55,398 bases of DNA, taken from assembly GCA_002496395.1 (NCBI GenBank), contig DAJQ01000042.1:1-55398 (forward strand), written 5' to 3'. Positions 1 to 8,554 of the stretch are shown in pieces. The position numbers were made by a program, and so were the translations under genes. Within the stretch, counting starts at the first letter, position 1. Each line of letters opens with the position of its first letter. Under the pieces are notes generated by a model that saw only the letters and a program-made list of their open reading frames with translations, was not told where the DNA came from and did not search any database. This stretch comes from Methanocorpusculaceae archaeon UBA456. Lineage in GTDB: Archaea; Halobacteriota; Methanomicrobia; Methanomicrobiales; Methanocorpusculaceae.

Positions 1-171
1 TCAGAATTTTGGAGAAGAGTCAAGAAAAGATTCTCCTGTCCTTGGTATAATAGATCGTCCTCTGTTCACGATTCCCAATACGGGTTTTACGTGTCTGAAC
101 GTAAATGAGATTCCGATTGCTCCGTCTCTGTATTTGTTGTAATCACTTCCTGCTCTTCCTGGTTTGTTTTG
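1..171 (-). pseudogene. C-terminal coding remnant next to the insertion sequence
   Basis: The minus strand is open from the left edge of the insertion sequence down to a TGA stop at 3-1, giving about 56 codons with protein-like composition (segments such as GAIGISFTFRH and VLGIVNRGRSIIP). In this frame a TAG lies just inside the IS terminal repeat (177-175), so the reading frame starts exactly at the IS end. This is what the 3' part of a gene cut by the IS would look like. No family recognised. It could also be a chance open frame, since it is short. Confidence 0.4.
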
Positions 172-1909
172 AACCTATCTTCGGCAGTAAAACCTTAACT
201 ATCAAACATTTACGTACATAGTTTTATATATAAGTACAGGTTAAATATTCAATTGTTCTACTATGGCTCTTGTAGATGGCTCGAATGTCACAATATCCCA
301 TCTTGGGCTTGTTGCCGGTGTATATGACTCACTTGGGATCGGCGATCTTATCAATGAACTCATCCCCAAGAAACGGCATCATATCGTCTCCCATGGCACC
401 GCTGTCAAAGCACTTCTCCTTAACTCTCTTGGCTTTGTGGAGCGGCGCCTCTATATCATGCCTGAGTACTTCGATGATATCGCAACAGAACGGCTCCTTG
501 GTCCAGGCATCCTGCCTGATCATCTCAATGAATCCCTCTTTGGGGAGACGCTGGATGCAATTGCACGGTTTAACCCAACCCAGCTCTTCACTGCAATCAG
601 CCTCACCATGATGAAAAAGCTCGCCTCTGAATCCCCAAACCATCAGGATTCTCCTCGTCTTCATCATGATACAAGCTCTTTTAAGGTAACGGGAGATTAT
701 GACAGCGATTTTGGGACACGACTGATTGAGATTGTCCGTGGCCACTCCAAAGATCACCGAAACGATCTCAACCAGTTTGTCATAACCCTGGTCACAAATC
801 AGCATGGGATTCCCGTCTTCATGGAACCTCTCTCCGGAAATGCCTCGGATAAGAAATCCCTTCTCAGGTCAATTCAGGCTGTCCGGAATAATCTGGTGAC
901 CGATCAACGAATCTACCATATCGCAGATTCAGCGTTTTATACAAAATTAAACCTCCAAACCCTGGGAACACAATGTTACTGGATCTCTCATGTCCCAAAC
1001 ACGATCAAGGAGGCAAAAACACTCATTCACCAGGAGGGGATCAGCTGGCAACCCTGTACCGATGAGCGGTATCACTCGTATGAACTCACTTCTGAGTATG
1101 CCGGGATCCCCCAGAAATGGATATTATACCATTCCCGTGACCAGCAGACCAAATCTGAAAAGACATTTGCATCACGAATCAAAAAGCAATGGAAAAAGGA
1201 TGTAACCGCTCTTAAAAAGACATTTAAGCATGAATATGCGTGTGAACCAGATGCACGTGCGGCACTTAATCGATGGTTTGGAAAACATCCGCGCTACCTT
1301 CCTGTCAACATTCAGGTGACAACAAAGAACCGGCGTGTAGACGGAAAAAAAGGTCGACCAAAGGATGGAGAAGAGATGAAGACGATCTATTTTGTCTCCT
1401 GTGCGCTGATGTACAATGATGAAGAGGTACGGCGGGAGAAAGAGCGACTTGGGCGGTTCATTCTCGCCACAAACGATTGTGAGATAGATTCTGATACACT
1501 TCTTGACTGGTACAAGGAGCAGGGTGCCGTTGAACGCGGATTCCGATTTTTGAAGGATAACAGCTTCCATATCTCCGAGATCTTTCTGAAAAACCCGAAT
1601 AGAATAGCCGCAGTCTCGATGCTGATGGTTCTCAGTCTGATGGTATACACGGTTACTCAGTGGCAGATCCGGGAGATCCTCAGGGAGCAGAGGAAGACGG
1701 TTCGTGATGTCAAGAAACAGACCGCCAAACCGACGACAAAACGGATCTACCACCTCTTCAGGCGGGTGAGACAGATCGAAGAAGTGACTAATACGGGGGT
1801 TGAGTGCCGGATTCTCAATTATACAGATGAATTACAGGATATCACGCGGCTGTTCGGGTCAGGGGTGGAAAAATATTATGCATGAAAAATTAGCTGCCGA
1901 ATGTGGGTT
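172..1909 (+). mobile_element. IS1634-type insertion sequence
   Basis: A single transposase gene is bracketed by imperfect terminal inverted repeats: AACCTATCTTCGGCAG at 172-187 and CTGCCGAATGTGGGTT at 1894-1909, matching at 13 of 16 positions when one is reversed. The length of about 1.7 kb fits the IS1634 family. A TATA-like stretch (about 221-232) lies upstream of the transposase. I could not find matching target-site duplications outside these repeats, so either the true ends differ by a few bases or one flank was lost after insertion. Confidence 0.75.
263..1885 (+). CDS. IS1634-family DDE transposase
   Basis: This 540-residue protein has the layout of IS1634-type transposases: an N-terminal DUF4277-like region (residues about 1-110) and a DDE catalytic core. 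Visible catalytic candidates are the Asp in FKVTGDYDS (about 145), the Asp in HIADSAFYTK (about 220) and the Glu in EQGAVERGFRFLKD (about 430). The C-terminal helix FLKNPNRIAAVSMLMVLSLM is typical of the family. The frame is intact with no internal stop, so the element may still be active. It is the only gene in the element and is flanked by inverted repeats. Confidence 0.9.
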   Translation: MALVDGSNVTISHLGLVAGVYDSLGIGDLINELIPKKRHHIVSHGTAVKALLLNSLGFVERRLYIMPEYFDDIATERLLGPGILPDHLNESLFGETLDAIARFNPTQLFTAISLTMMKKLASESPNHQDSPRLHHDTSSFKVTGDYDSDFGTRLIEIVRGHSKDHRNDLNQFVITLVTNQHGIPVFMEPLSGNASDKKSLLRSIQAVRNNLVTDQRIYHIADSAFYTKLNLQTLGTQCYWISHVPNTIKEAKTLIHQEGISWQPCTDERYHSYELTSEYAGIPQKWILYHSRDQQTKSEKTFASRIKKQWKKDVTALKKTFKHEYACEPDARAALNRWFGKHPRYLPVNIQVTTKNRRVDGKKGRPKDGEEMKTIYFVSCALMYNDEEVRREKERLGRFILATNDCEIDSDTLLDWYKEQGAVERGFRFLKDNSFHISEIFLKNPNRIAAVSMLMVLSLMVYTVTQWQIREILREQRKTVRDVKKQTAKPTTKRIYHLFRRVRQIEEVTNTGVECRILNYTDELQDITRLFGSGVEKYYA

Positions 1910-1911
1910 TG

Positions 1912-2067
1912 AAGGAATCTGGTATTCCATATAAAGTGCGGAAAGCAACGATATACTTGATGGATATTAAAAAGGTCGCAGCAGAACTGCCGGTTGAATC
2001 GTCACAGGGCCGCCTGGATCTGAAAAATCCCTATAATTATGGTTCAATAATAGAGAAAATTTATTGA
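1912..2067 (+). pseudogene. Coding remnant on the right flank of the insertion sequence
   Basis: Directly right of the IS repeat, the plus strand reads open for about 50 codons to a TGA at 2065-2067, with protein-like segments such as KESGIPYKVRKATIYLMD and VAAELPVESSQGRLDL. There is no start codon with a ribosome site, so it looks like the tail of a gene whose 5' part is missing. Its orientation is opposite to the remnant on the left flank, so the two are not halves of one gene. No family recognised. Confidence 0.4.
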
Positions 2068-2139
2068 GTGTTGCAGTGAGCGAAACCCTCAAATATGTTC
2101 AGGGCTAGTATACTCTCATACTCATCTGGAGGTGAAGTC

Positions 2140-2346
2140 ATGACAATCCGAATAAAACCAGCCAAACCGGTGATAACTACTGATGTACGGCCCTCTCGGA
2201 GGGTGCGGAGGCTCATGATGAACCAGACAGACTTTCCGGTTTCTTCAGAAGCTGTGATGAACCTTTTTGTCCTTGGACTTATGACAATCACCGTTTCGAT
2301 CACCGGGATCACTCTTGGTATGGTTCTCAGACTGAGCGGTTTCTGA
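2140..2346 (+). CDS. Small single-span membrane protein, unknown
   Basis: A 68-residue protein. I chose the ATG at 2140 because GGAGGTGA (2128-2135) sits four bases upstream, a strong Shine-Dalgarno; an in-frame ATG at 2095 has no such site. The N-terminal half is basic (KPAKPVITTDVRPSRRVRRLM) and about residues 42-64 (VMNLFVLGLMTITVSITGITLGMVL) form one membrane helix. The motif resembles no family I recognise. It converges on the phosphoesterase gene, with a hairpin between them. Confidence 0.55.
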   Translation: MTIRIKPAKPVITTDVRPSRRVRRLMMNQTDFPVSSEAVMNLFVLGLMTITVSITGITLGMVLRLSGF

Positions 2347-2365
2347 TCCTGATTCTCTTCCCCCT

Positions 2366-2398
2366 CCCCAATCATACCCTTATGAGCATAGATTGGGG
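2366..2398. terminator. Hairpin between convergent genes
   Basis: CCCCAATC (2366-2373) and GATTGGGG (2391-2398) form an 8-bp stem around a 17-base loop, lying between the stops of two convergent genes. On the plus strand it is followed by GG then AAAAA rather than a T-run; on the minus strand it is followed by a pyrimidine tract. It could serve as a shared terminator or mRNA end stabiliser. Confidence 0.45.
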
Positions 2399-2422
2399 GG
2401 AAAAACAGATGGTTTTCTTTCT

Positions 2423-4048
2423 CTATAGGATACGGATTCTTTCACCCAAATCAGTCCTCTCCACCCATCCCCACTTGACAGATACGATGACAGGGTCGAT
2501 ATCCCGGACAGTTGTTCCCGCATACTCCGGTCCTGCTGCCTCTGCAAGAGCATAATGCCCATCGCCGCCTGATGCAAGCCAGCTATTGACAACGACAGTA
2601 TAACGCTGGTCCTCCTTCAGCTCTTCCCAACCGAGAGCTCCTAAAACCTCTATTCCGCTCACCCGTCCGCCGGGAGTCATGATCTCTGCCAGATTCTTCC
2701 CATCATACCTTCCGGTAAAGGGCTCTCCCTCCGTATCGATGGTGAACCGGATCCCGGATACCTGAAGGAATCCTCCGGATGGCGGCCGCTCACCGGCATA
2801 ACTCTCATCTCCTGCAACCCTGAGCGCGGATGCCGAGATCTCGAGTGTATCCTGGATCTCTCTGCCTGTCATCTGCACAAGGACGAGTTCGCTCCCAAAC
2901 GGAAGGATCTCCTGCATCATCCCCCAGGATACCGGGCCCGCAGAAAAGATCCGGTCGCCCCGGATCGATCCTCCATTTATAAACGCAATATCTGCCTCAG
3001 GGAACCAGTCACGCCATGCATCGGTGATGAGATCTCCAACCGCGGCTTCGCCCCCTCTTACGATCAGCTTCCTGGTGTCCAGCGGATAGGTGATCTCCCC
3101 GACCGGCTTCTGCATCTCTTCCTGATACGCGGTGATGAAGGGTGCAAGTACTGCAGAGACGGCCGGGTTATCCCCTTCCGGCCTGATTGTTTCAAAATTC
3201 CAGCCGATCACCTCTCCACCCCTGAGGGTCAGTCTGAGTATCCCAAGGTCATCTCCATATTGGCCGGCCTGCACGATAGGAACAACCTGGTTCTCCGGAT
3301 CACGCACCTCTTTCTGGAGAACGATATGATCATGACCGCCGATGATTGAATGAATCCCGGCCACACTCTCTGCAAGATGGGTATCTTCCGCTTCTCCCAT
3401 ATGGGAGAGGCAGATGATAACGTCAACATCAGCATCCTGAAGGGATCGGATCGCCTCTTCTGCTGCCACAAGAGGATCGGTGACGGTGATGCCAGGGCCG
3501 GTTGGAGCTATTGAAGTTAGTTTTGGTGTCATCAGGCCGAATATGCCGATTCTGAGATCTTTCTGCCTGATGATTACCCATGGCTTGATGGTGTTGCTCA
3601 GGGTTTCATTCGAACAGATCATATTTGCTGAGACGATAGGAAACCCGGCATAACCGACTGCCCTGGCATAGCCACTCTCTCCAAATCCAAATTCATGGTT
3701 TCCCGGGCAGACTGCATCGTATCCTGCCTGTGTCATACCGCTATATTCTGGCTCTCCATGAAAGAGGGAATACATGGCACCGATAAGGTCATCACCGCTT
3801 GACAGGAGGATGGAATATTCCTCATCAGATCGTATTGTGTTGGCTGTTTCAGCGATAGCTGACAGACCTGGACTTTCTATCCCCTCCACAACATGGGGTG
3901 GAAAGATTCTGCTCTGGAGATCAGAGGTTGTCAGGATCACGAGGTGTATCTCTCTCTCCTGCACTGGCTGAGGAAAGAAAAGTGCTGCGAAGAGTATCAT
4001 TCCAATAATGACAGCAGCGATGAGCAGGGTGGCACGTTGGGAAGGCAT
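2423..4048 (-). CDS. 5'-nucleotidase/UshA-type bimetallic phosphoesterase
   Basis: A 541-residue exported or membrane-anchored phosphoesterase. Residues about 6-27 (ATLLIAAVIIGMILFAALFF) are a signal or anchor segment. The calcineurin-like metal domain follows: TTSDLQSR (about 40), SSGDD (about 80), GNHEFGFG (about 115), SHMGEAEDTH (about 215) and GGHDH (about 235). The C-terminal 5'-nucleotidase domain has FINGGSIRGDR (about 360). The family hydrolyses nucleotides or cyclic nucleotides outside the cell. Odd point: the first metal motif is D-L-Q instead of the usual D-x-H, so one metal ligand is Gln. The zinc-ribbon gene lies 46 bases upstream on the same strand and may be co-transcribed. Substrate not predictable. 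Confidence 0.85.
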   Translation of the reverse strand: MPSQRATLLIAAVIIGMILFAALFFPQPVQEREIHLVILTTSDLQSRIFPPHVVEGIESPGLSAIAETANTIRSDEEYSILLSSGDDLIGAMYSLFHGEPEYSGMTQAGYDAVCPGNHEFGFGESGYARAVGYAGFPIVSANMICSNETLSNTIKPWVIIRQKDLRIGIFGLMTPKLTSIAPTGPGITVTDPLVAAEEAIRSLQDADVDVIICLSHMGEAEDTHLAESVAGIHSIIGGHDHIVLQKEVRDPENQVVPIVQAGQYGDDLGILRLTLRGGEVIGWNFETIRPEGDNPAVSAVLAPFITAYQEEMQKPVGEITYPLDTRKLIVRGGEAAVGDLITDAWRDWFPEADIAFINGGSIRGDRIFSAGPVSWGMMQEILPFGSELVLVQMTGREIQDTLEISASALRVAGDESYAGERPPSGGFLQVSGIRFTIDTEGEPFTGRYDGKNLAEIMTPGGRVSGIEVLGALGWEELKEDQRYTVVVNSWLASGGDGHYALAEAAGPEYAGTTVRDIDPVIVSVKWGWVERTDLGERIRIL

Positions 4049-4094
4049 GGTAGTGGCTCCGATTGTTCAAAGAAAGGGGATGCAGGGTGTCTGG

Positions 4095-4481
4095 CTATCT
4101 GATCACCGGATCGCAGTTCTCCTCTTCGATGTCGCATTTGCCGATATACTGGAGATTGAACTTGTAAAACTGGGTGAATCCGCAGTTCCTGCATCGGACG
4201 GTGAAATGGTTGCACCCGACAAAGAGATCATGGGTTCCTGTCGTATGGCAGTTTCTACATTCTGCTGTCGGCTCAAGGTTCCAGACATCATAACAGGATA
4301 TCGGGGTGAATGATCCGGTTGAACCCACCTCATGGATGCGGGGGATGAAGACCCTTGTTGCGCCGCAGTTCGAACAGATAACCTGTGCCTGCTGTGGAAC
4401 CACTTTAATCACCTGATCGGCGTCAGCATGACAATGGTAACAGTCTGTCTTATATTTGGTATAGATGAATCCGGTCTTCAT
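4095..4481 (-). CDS. Zinc-ribbon protein, unknown function
   Basis: A 128-residue soluble protein with four C-x2-C knuckles: CYHC (about 15), CSNC (about 36), CRNC (about 75) and CRNC (about 97), plus further His and Cys residues. It could fold as two zinc ribbons in tandem. There is no signal peptide or membrane helix. It lies between the thermosome terminator and the phosphoesterase gene, all on the minus strand, only about 20 bases after the terminator T-run. I recognise no characterised family. A nucleic-acid or protein-interaction role is possible but not shown. Confidence 0.7.
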   Translation of the reverse strand: MKTGFIYTKYKTDCYHCHADADQVIKVVPQQAQVICSNCGATRVFIPRIHEVGSTGSFTPISCYDVWNLEPTAECRNCHTTGTHDLFVGCNHFTVRCRNCGFTQFYKFNLQYIGKCDIEEENCDPVIR

Positions 4482-4499
4482 AAAAGAGATTGAAGACGC

Positions 4500-4534
4500 A
4501 CAAGAAGAAAAAAGTACCCCTCCGGAAAGGAGGG
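4500..4534 (-). terminator. Hairpin plus T-run terminator of the thermosome gene
   Basis: CCCTCC (4518-4523) pairs with GGAGGG (4529-4534) around a GGAAA loop. Read on the minus strand, the hairpin is followed by TACTTTTTTCTTCTTG, a T-rich tract typical of archaeal termination. It sits about 40 bases past the thermosome stop and upstream of the next gene. Confidence 0.65.
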
Positions 4535-4575
4535 TGATATGATAGTTTGATAAAATGGGGTTGTGGGTTTTGATC

Positions 4576-6240
4576 TCACATCATGCCGGGCATTCCGCCC
4601 ATGCCGCCCATTCCACCCATGCCGCCCATTGAAGCCATCTCTTCCTCACTTGGCATTCCGCCACCCTTTCCGGATGAGGCGATGACGTCATCGATCCTGA
4701 GGATCATGACAGCGACTTCTGCTGCTGAGGAGATTGCCTGGGTCTTTACACGGAGAGGTTCAACAACGCCTGCTGCCTTCATATCTGCTGCTTTTGCTGC
4801 GAATACGTCAAGACCGAAGGTCTTTTTACCCTGCTCATGAGCTGCGCGGAGATCGACGAGCATGTCAATTGGGTCAAGTCCTGCATTCTCTGCAAGGGTT
4901 CTTGGAATGATCTCAAGTGCACTTGCAAATGCTTCGATTGCAAGCTGTGCACGGCCACCGACGGTAGATGCGTACTCGCGGAGGCGGAGCGAGAGTTCAA
5001 TCTCCGGAGCGCCGCCACCTGCAACGACCTTTTTGTCCTCGACGACAACACCGACAACACGGAGTGCATCTTCGATTGCACGCTCAAGTTCGTCGACGAC
5101 ATGGTCGGTTCCGCCTTTGATGATGATCGAGACTGCTTTTGGATTGTAGCACTCTTCAACAAAGATCATCTCTTCGCCGGAAACCTTCCGCTCTTCGATC
5201 TTGCCAGCTTTGCCGAGTTCTTCGGTTGAGATTGCATCAATGGATGAGACGAGGGATGCGCCGGTTGCACGTGCAAGTTTCTCCATGTCGGATTTCTTGA
5301 CACGGCGGACCGCGAAGATGCCTGCCTTTGCAAGGTAGTGCTGGGCGATATCGTCGATACCCTTCTGGCAGAAGACAACGTTTGCACCGGATGCGATGAC
5401 CTTGTTGACGATCGTCTTGATCATCTTCTCTTCTTCATCAAGGAACATCTGGAGCTGATCAGGGCTTGTAATGCTGATCTCAGCATCGACTTCGGTCTTC
5501 TTGAATTCGATTGCTGCGTTTAAAAGGAGAATTTTCGCGTCTTTTACGAGCTTTGGCATGCCTGAGTGGACACGCTCCTTATCGATGATCATGCCTTCGA
5601 TGATCTCGGAGTCGTCGATTGAGCCGCCGACCTTCTTCTCGATCTTAACGTTCCCGGTGTCGACGGTTCCATCTTCATCGGTGACCATGGTGATTGCTTT
5701 TACAATGAGATCACAGAGTTTCTCTTTTGAAGATTCTGCGCCCTTTCCGGTCATTGCGGTCTCGGCGATCTTGGTAAGGATAGCTGCGTCGCCCGGTTTG
5801 ATGTCAAAGGCGATATCCCTTAAGATCTCCTGTGCTTTATTTGCTGCCTGACGATATCCCTGAGCGATCACTGTCGGGTGAACATCCTGCTCAAGAAGAT
5901 CTTCTGCCTTCTTTAAGAGTTCGCCGCCGACGACGACTGCTGTGGTGGTTCCGTCACCGACTTCGTCGTCCTGGGTCTTTGCGATCTCGACCATCATCTT
6001 TGCAGCAGGGTGCTCGATATCCATCTCTTTGAGGATGGTGACACCGTCATTGGTGATGACGACATCGCCGATGGTATCGACGAGCATCTTGTCCATGCCT
6101 TTTGGCCCGAGGGTTGTCCGGACGGCTGATGCCACTGCTTTTGCAGCTGCAATGTTCATACCCTGTGCATCGCGTCCCCGTGTCCGGGAACTGCCTTCTT
6201 TTAGAATGAGAATCGGTTGTCCTCCAAGTTGTGCTGACAT
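4576..6240 (-). CDS. ths: Thermosome (group II chaperonin) subunit
   Basis: A 554-residue group II chaperonin subunit that assembles into a double-ring ATP-driven folding machine in the cytosol. Visible are the N-terminal TTLGPKGMDKML motif (about 43), the ATP-binding GDGTTTAVV (about 96), the apical domain, and GGGAPEIELS (about 410). The C-terminus ends in a Gly-Met repeat tail (MGGMGGMGGMGG), which in this family projects into the ring cavity. It is complete and of normal length. A TATA box lies about 45 bases upstream of the ATG. It is followed by a hairpin and T-run, so it is probably monocistronic. A second, more divergent thermosome gene starts at the right end of the window. Confidence 0.97.
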   Translation of the reverse strand: MSAQLGGQPILILKEGSSRTRGRDAQGMNIAAAKAVASAVRTTLGPKGMDKMLVDTIGDVVITNDGVTILKEMDIEHPAAKMMVEIAKTQDDEVGDGTTTAVVVGGELLKKAEDLLEQDVHPTVIAQGYRQAANKAQEILRDIAFDIKPGDAAILTKIAETAMTGKGAESSKEKLCDLIVKAITMVTDEDGTVDTGNVKIEKKVGGSIDDSEIIEGMIIDKERVHSGMPKLVKDAKILLLNAAIEFKKTEVDAEISITSPDQLQMFLDEEEKMIKTIVNKVIASGANVVFCQKGIDDIAQHYLAKAGIFAVRRVKKSDMEKLARATGASLVSSIDAISTEELGKAGKIEERKVSGEEMIFVEECYNPKAVSIIIKGGTDHVVDELERAIEDALRVVGVVVEDKKVVAGGGAPEIELSLRLREYASTVGGRAQLAIEAFASALEIIPRTLAENAGLDPIDMLVDLRAAHEQGKKTFGLDVFAAKAADMKAAGVVEPLRVKTQAISSAAEVAVMILRIDDVIASSGKGGGMPSEEEMASMGGMGGMGGMGGMPGMM

Positions 6241-6282
6241 GTAATATCACCAGTGTTTGTTGATAAAGTTGCTTTGTAGTTC

Positions 6283-6290
6283 TATATAAA
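6283..6290 (-). promoter_or_regulatory. TATA box of the thermosome gene
   Basis: On the minus strand the sequence reads TTTATATA, an archaeal TATA-like box centred about 47 bases before the thermosome ATG. It predicts a start of transcription near 6260 and a leader of about 20 bases. The box lies immediately next to the stop codon of the upstream regulator gene, leaving little room for further control sites on that side. Confidence 0.6.
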
Positions 6291-6292
6291 GA

Positions 6293-7216
6293 TTACTCGG
6301 GTATCAGATTGATGAGATCCGATCCCTCTTCAAGAGAATAGAGCTTTTCTTCCCCTATAACAAGAGTTTTTCCAATTTTTTTCTCTTTATGATAGTCGGA
6401 GAGAATGCAGAGGGAACGGGCATGAGCGATCTGGGAGAGGTTCCCGATGAGTGCCGCGCGCTTGACGGTTTTCTGTGCCGTGCCAAAACAGGCGAATATT
6501 GTGTTTTTCTCGAAGAGGGCGACGAGCTGGAATGGAGCACGCCTGAATGGATGAAGTTCCAGCCCCATCTCTTGCAGGTGTCCGGCGGGCGAGGCTGCCT
6601 CGATCTCATTCTGATAGATGCTCTCGGGGAGGTCATGTGGACGGTCGATGAAGAGATCGATCGGCTGGACGATCGCTTCGTCAAAGAGCTCTTCGAGTTT
6701 CAATGCCATTTCAAGCGTTGTACCCATGCCGCTCTCATATTTGCTGATTGTCCGCCGGGATACGCCGAGGATATGGGCAAGATCGCCAAGTGAGAGGTTG
6801 TGCCGCTCTCTCATCTCGCGGAGGCGTATCCCGTCAATGCCAACATACAGGCCGCCAGGCGAGGCATAGACCAGGGGAGGAACCCCTTCAACAAGGTAAT
6901 CATAGAGGGTTGATGGTGCGACTGCAAAGAGGCCATACCTGAGATAGATTGCACTCCGTTCAAGTGGTGCATCCCGTGCCCTCTCACCGATGATGATCGG
7001 AACGGCCCTGAGGTGGTGCCCCATCGCCTCAAGATCAAATGCGATCTCTTCGGAGACCGAGTCGATCTGGGAGACGATCTTGATGATAACAAGCCCTTTT
7101 GTCCCTGAAGCGAGCAGGTCAAAGCTACGGGGCCGGAGCAGGCACCGTTCAGAGACATCATACCCTGCGGTAAGAAGGATACTTATCACCGTCTGAATAA
7201 GCCGTTCCTGTACCAT
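6293..7216 (-). CDS. Archaeal XRE-type transcriptional regulator (COG1395 type)
   Basis: A protein of about 307 residues. The first 120 residues resemble an endonuclease-like fold with SFDLLASGTKGLVIIKIVSQ; a helix-turn-helix follows at about residues 125-185 (RHNLSLGDLAHILGVSRRTISKYESG). This combination is a conserved archaeal family of putative HTH regulators. I chose the ATG at 7216 because AGGTGG lies nine bases upstream; a GTG at 7228 is an alternative. It is divergent from tiaS with fewer than 90 bases between them, and upstream of the thermosome. Targets are unknown. Confidence 0.8.
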   Translation of the reverse strand: MVQERLIQTVISILLTAGYDVSERCLLRPRSFDLLASGTKGLVIIKIVSQIDSVSEEIAFDLEAMGHHLRAVPIIIGERARDAPLERSAIYLRYGLFAVAPSTLYDYLVEGVPPLVYASPGGLYVGIDGIRLREMRERHNLSLGDLAHILGVSRRTISKYESGMGTTLEMALKLEELFDEAIVQPIDLFIDRPHDLPESIYQNEIEAASPAGHLQEMGLELHPFRRAPFQLVALFEKNTIFACFGTAQKTVKRAALIGNLSQIAHARSLCILSDYHKEKKIGKTLVIGEEKLYSLEEGSDLINLIPE

Positions 7217-7300
7217 CTCTTCTACCACCTACATGGTGAATCTAGGATAATAAAGGATCTGACGATGTCTCTTATTGGCTGGGAGAGCAGATCAATAGAT

Positions 7301-8554
7301 ATGTGGATCGGGATCGATGATACGGACTCCCCTCAGGGTATGTGTACAACCTATCTTGGTGCTCTCCTTGCCCGGCACCTTGAGGAGTCCGGGATGGAGA
7401 TCCGATCCCTCCGTCTCGTCAGGCTGAACCCGAATATCATCTGGAAGACCCGTGGAAATGCTGCCATTGCCATCGAGGCGATTGGTGATCCGGACGTTGC
7501 CTTTTCAATCGCATCGGCGCTCATCGAAGAGCTTGCCGATCTCTCCTCTGAAAAGACGAATCCCGGTCTTGTCGTCTGTGGGGAGAGCCGCCCTCCCGCA
7601 GCTTTTGCAGAAGAGGCGATCACCGGTTTTTGTACAATTGAAGGCGCAATTGCAGTCTGTGAGGATGCTGGTGCACGATACCGGCTATGGAAGAATGGGC
7701 GCGGGATCATCGGTGCTGTGGCTGCGGTGGCAGCGGATTTCTCTGATGCCACATCCGAGTATCTTGTCTACCGTGATGTCACTATCCATGAGAGCACCCG
7801 GTGTGTTGATCCATTGAGCCTCAGGCTCGCAGAAGCGGTGACGTATCCGGGGACCTGGGATACCTGTGATCCGGAGAACAATCTGATCGTCTGCGTTCCG
7901 CACACCCCGGACCCGGTTCTTTATGGAATTAGGGGAAATGATCCTGTCTGGATCTCGCTGGCACGGCACCTGGTCATCTCCGAGCCTCCGGTGCTTGAGG
8001 CGATCTTTGAGACGAACCAGGGAACTGATGCCCATCTGCTTGTGGGATCGGTGGGAAACCTTGAAGAAGGGAGATCCTATTGCGTCCCCGGCATTGTCGC
8101 ATCCCCTCCAAAAACAGGGATCGGCGGCCATGTCGCCCTCAGGATCAGTGATGGCAACGACTCTCTTACCTGCATGGCATATGAACCCACCAGGGGATTC
8201 CGTGATATTATCCGGGCACTTGTACCGGGAGATCGGGTTATCGTCTGCGGCAGTTACAAGAACAGATCCTTAAATCTTGAGAAGATCCGGATCATCTCCA
8301 TACCGCCAATCAGGATTACGGGAGCCCCTCTCTGCGAGTCCTGCGGGAAAAAAATGACCTCGGCTGGAAAAGAGAAAGGATACAAATGCCGGGTCTGCGG
8401 GGCAAGGAGCCGGGAGCCTTGTATCAGCTATCAGGAGAGAACGATTCATCCGGGCTGGTATGAGGTTCCGCCATCTGCAAGACGGCATCTTGCCCGCCCC
8501 CTCTGTCGGGGAGAACCTGTTAGTTGGGATTTCCCAGAGGATTTTCTGTCGTGA
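7301..8554 (+). CDS. tiaS: tRNA(Ile2) 2-agmatinylcytidine synthetase TiaS
   Basis: TiaS attaches agmatine to C34 of the tRNA(Ile) CAU anticodon using ATP, so that it reads AUA codons. The N-terminus MWIGIDDTDSPQGMCTTYL is the hallmark of the family; I placed the start there (417 residues), although an in-frame ATG at 7265 would add 12 residues. The C-terminal half holds an OB-fold region (about residues 265-345) and a zinc ribbon with CESCGKKM and CRVCG (about 350-375). It is divergent from the XRE-type regulator and overlaps the next gene by four bases if that gene starts at its GTG. Confidence 0.93.
   Translation: MWIGIDDTDSPQGMCTTYLGALLARHLEESGMEIRSLRLVRLNPNIIWKTRGNAAIAIEAIGDPDVAFSIASALIEELADLSSEKTNPGLVVCGESRPPAAFAEEAITGFCTIEGAIAVCEDAGARYRLWKNGRGIIGAVAAVAADFSDATSEYLVYRDVTIHESTRCVDPLSLRLAEAVTYPGTWDTCDPENNLIVCVPHTPDPVLYGIRGNDPVWISLARHLVISEPPVLEAIFETNQGTDAHLLVGSVGNLEEGRSYCVPGIVASPPKTGIGGHVALRISDGNDSLTCMAYEPTRGFRDIIRALVPGDRVIVCGSYKNRSLNLEKIRIISIPPIRITGAPLCESCGKKMTSAGKEKGYKCRVCGARSREPCISYQERTIHPGWYEVPPSARRHLARPLCRGEPVSWDFPEDFLS

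Noticed and set aside
2061..2375. Minus-strand open frame of 104 codons
   Set aside because: It is antisense to the small membrane protein with a strong Shine-Dalgarno and has no start signals of its own.
4837..5229. Open plus-strand frames within the thermosome gene
   Set aside because: They mirror the codon pattern of the strongly supported thermosome on the other strand.
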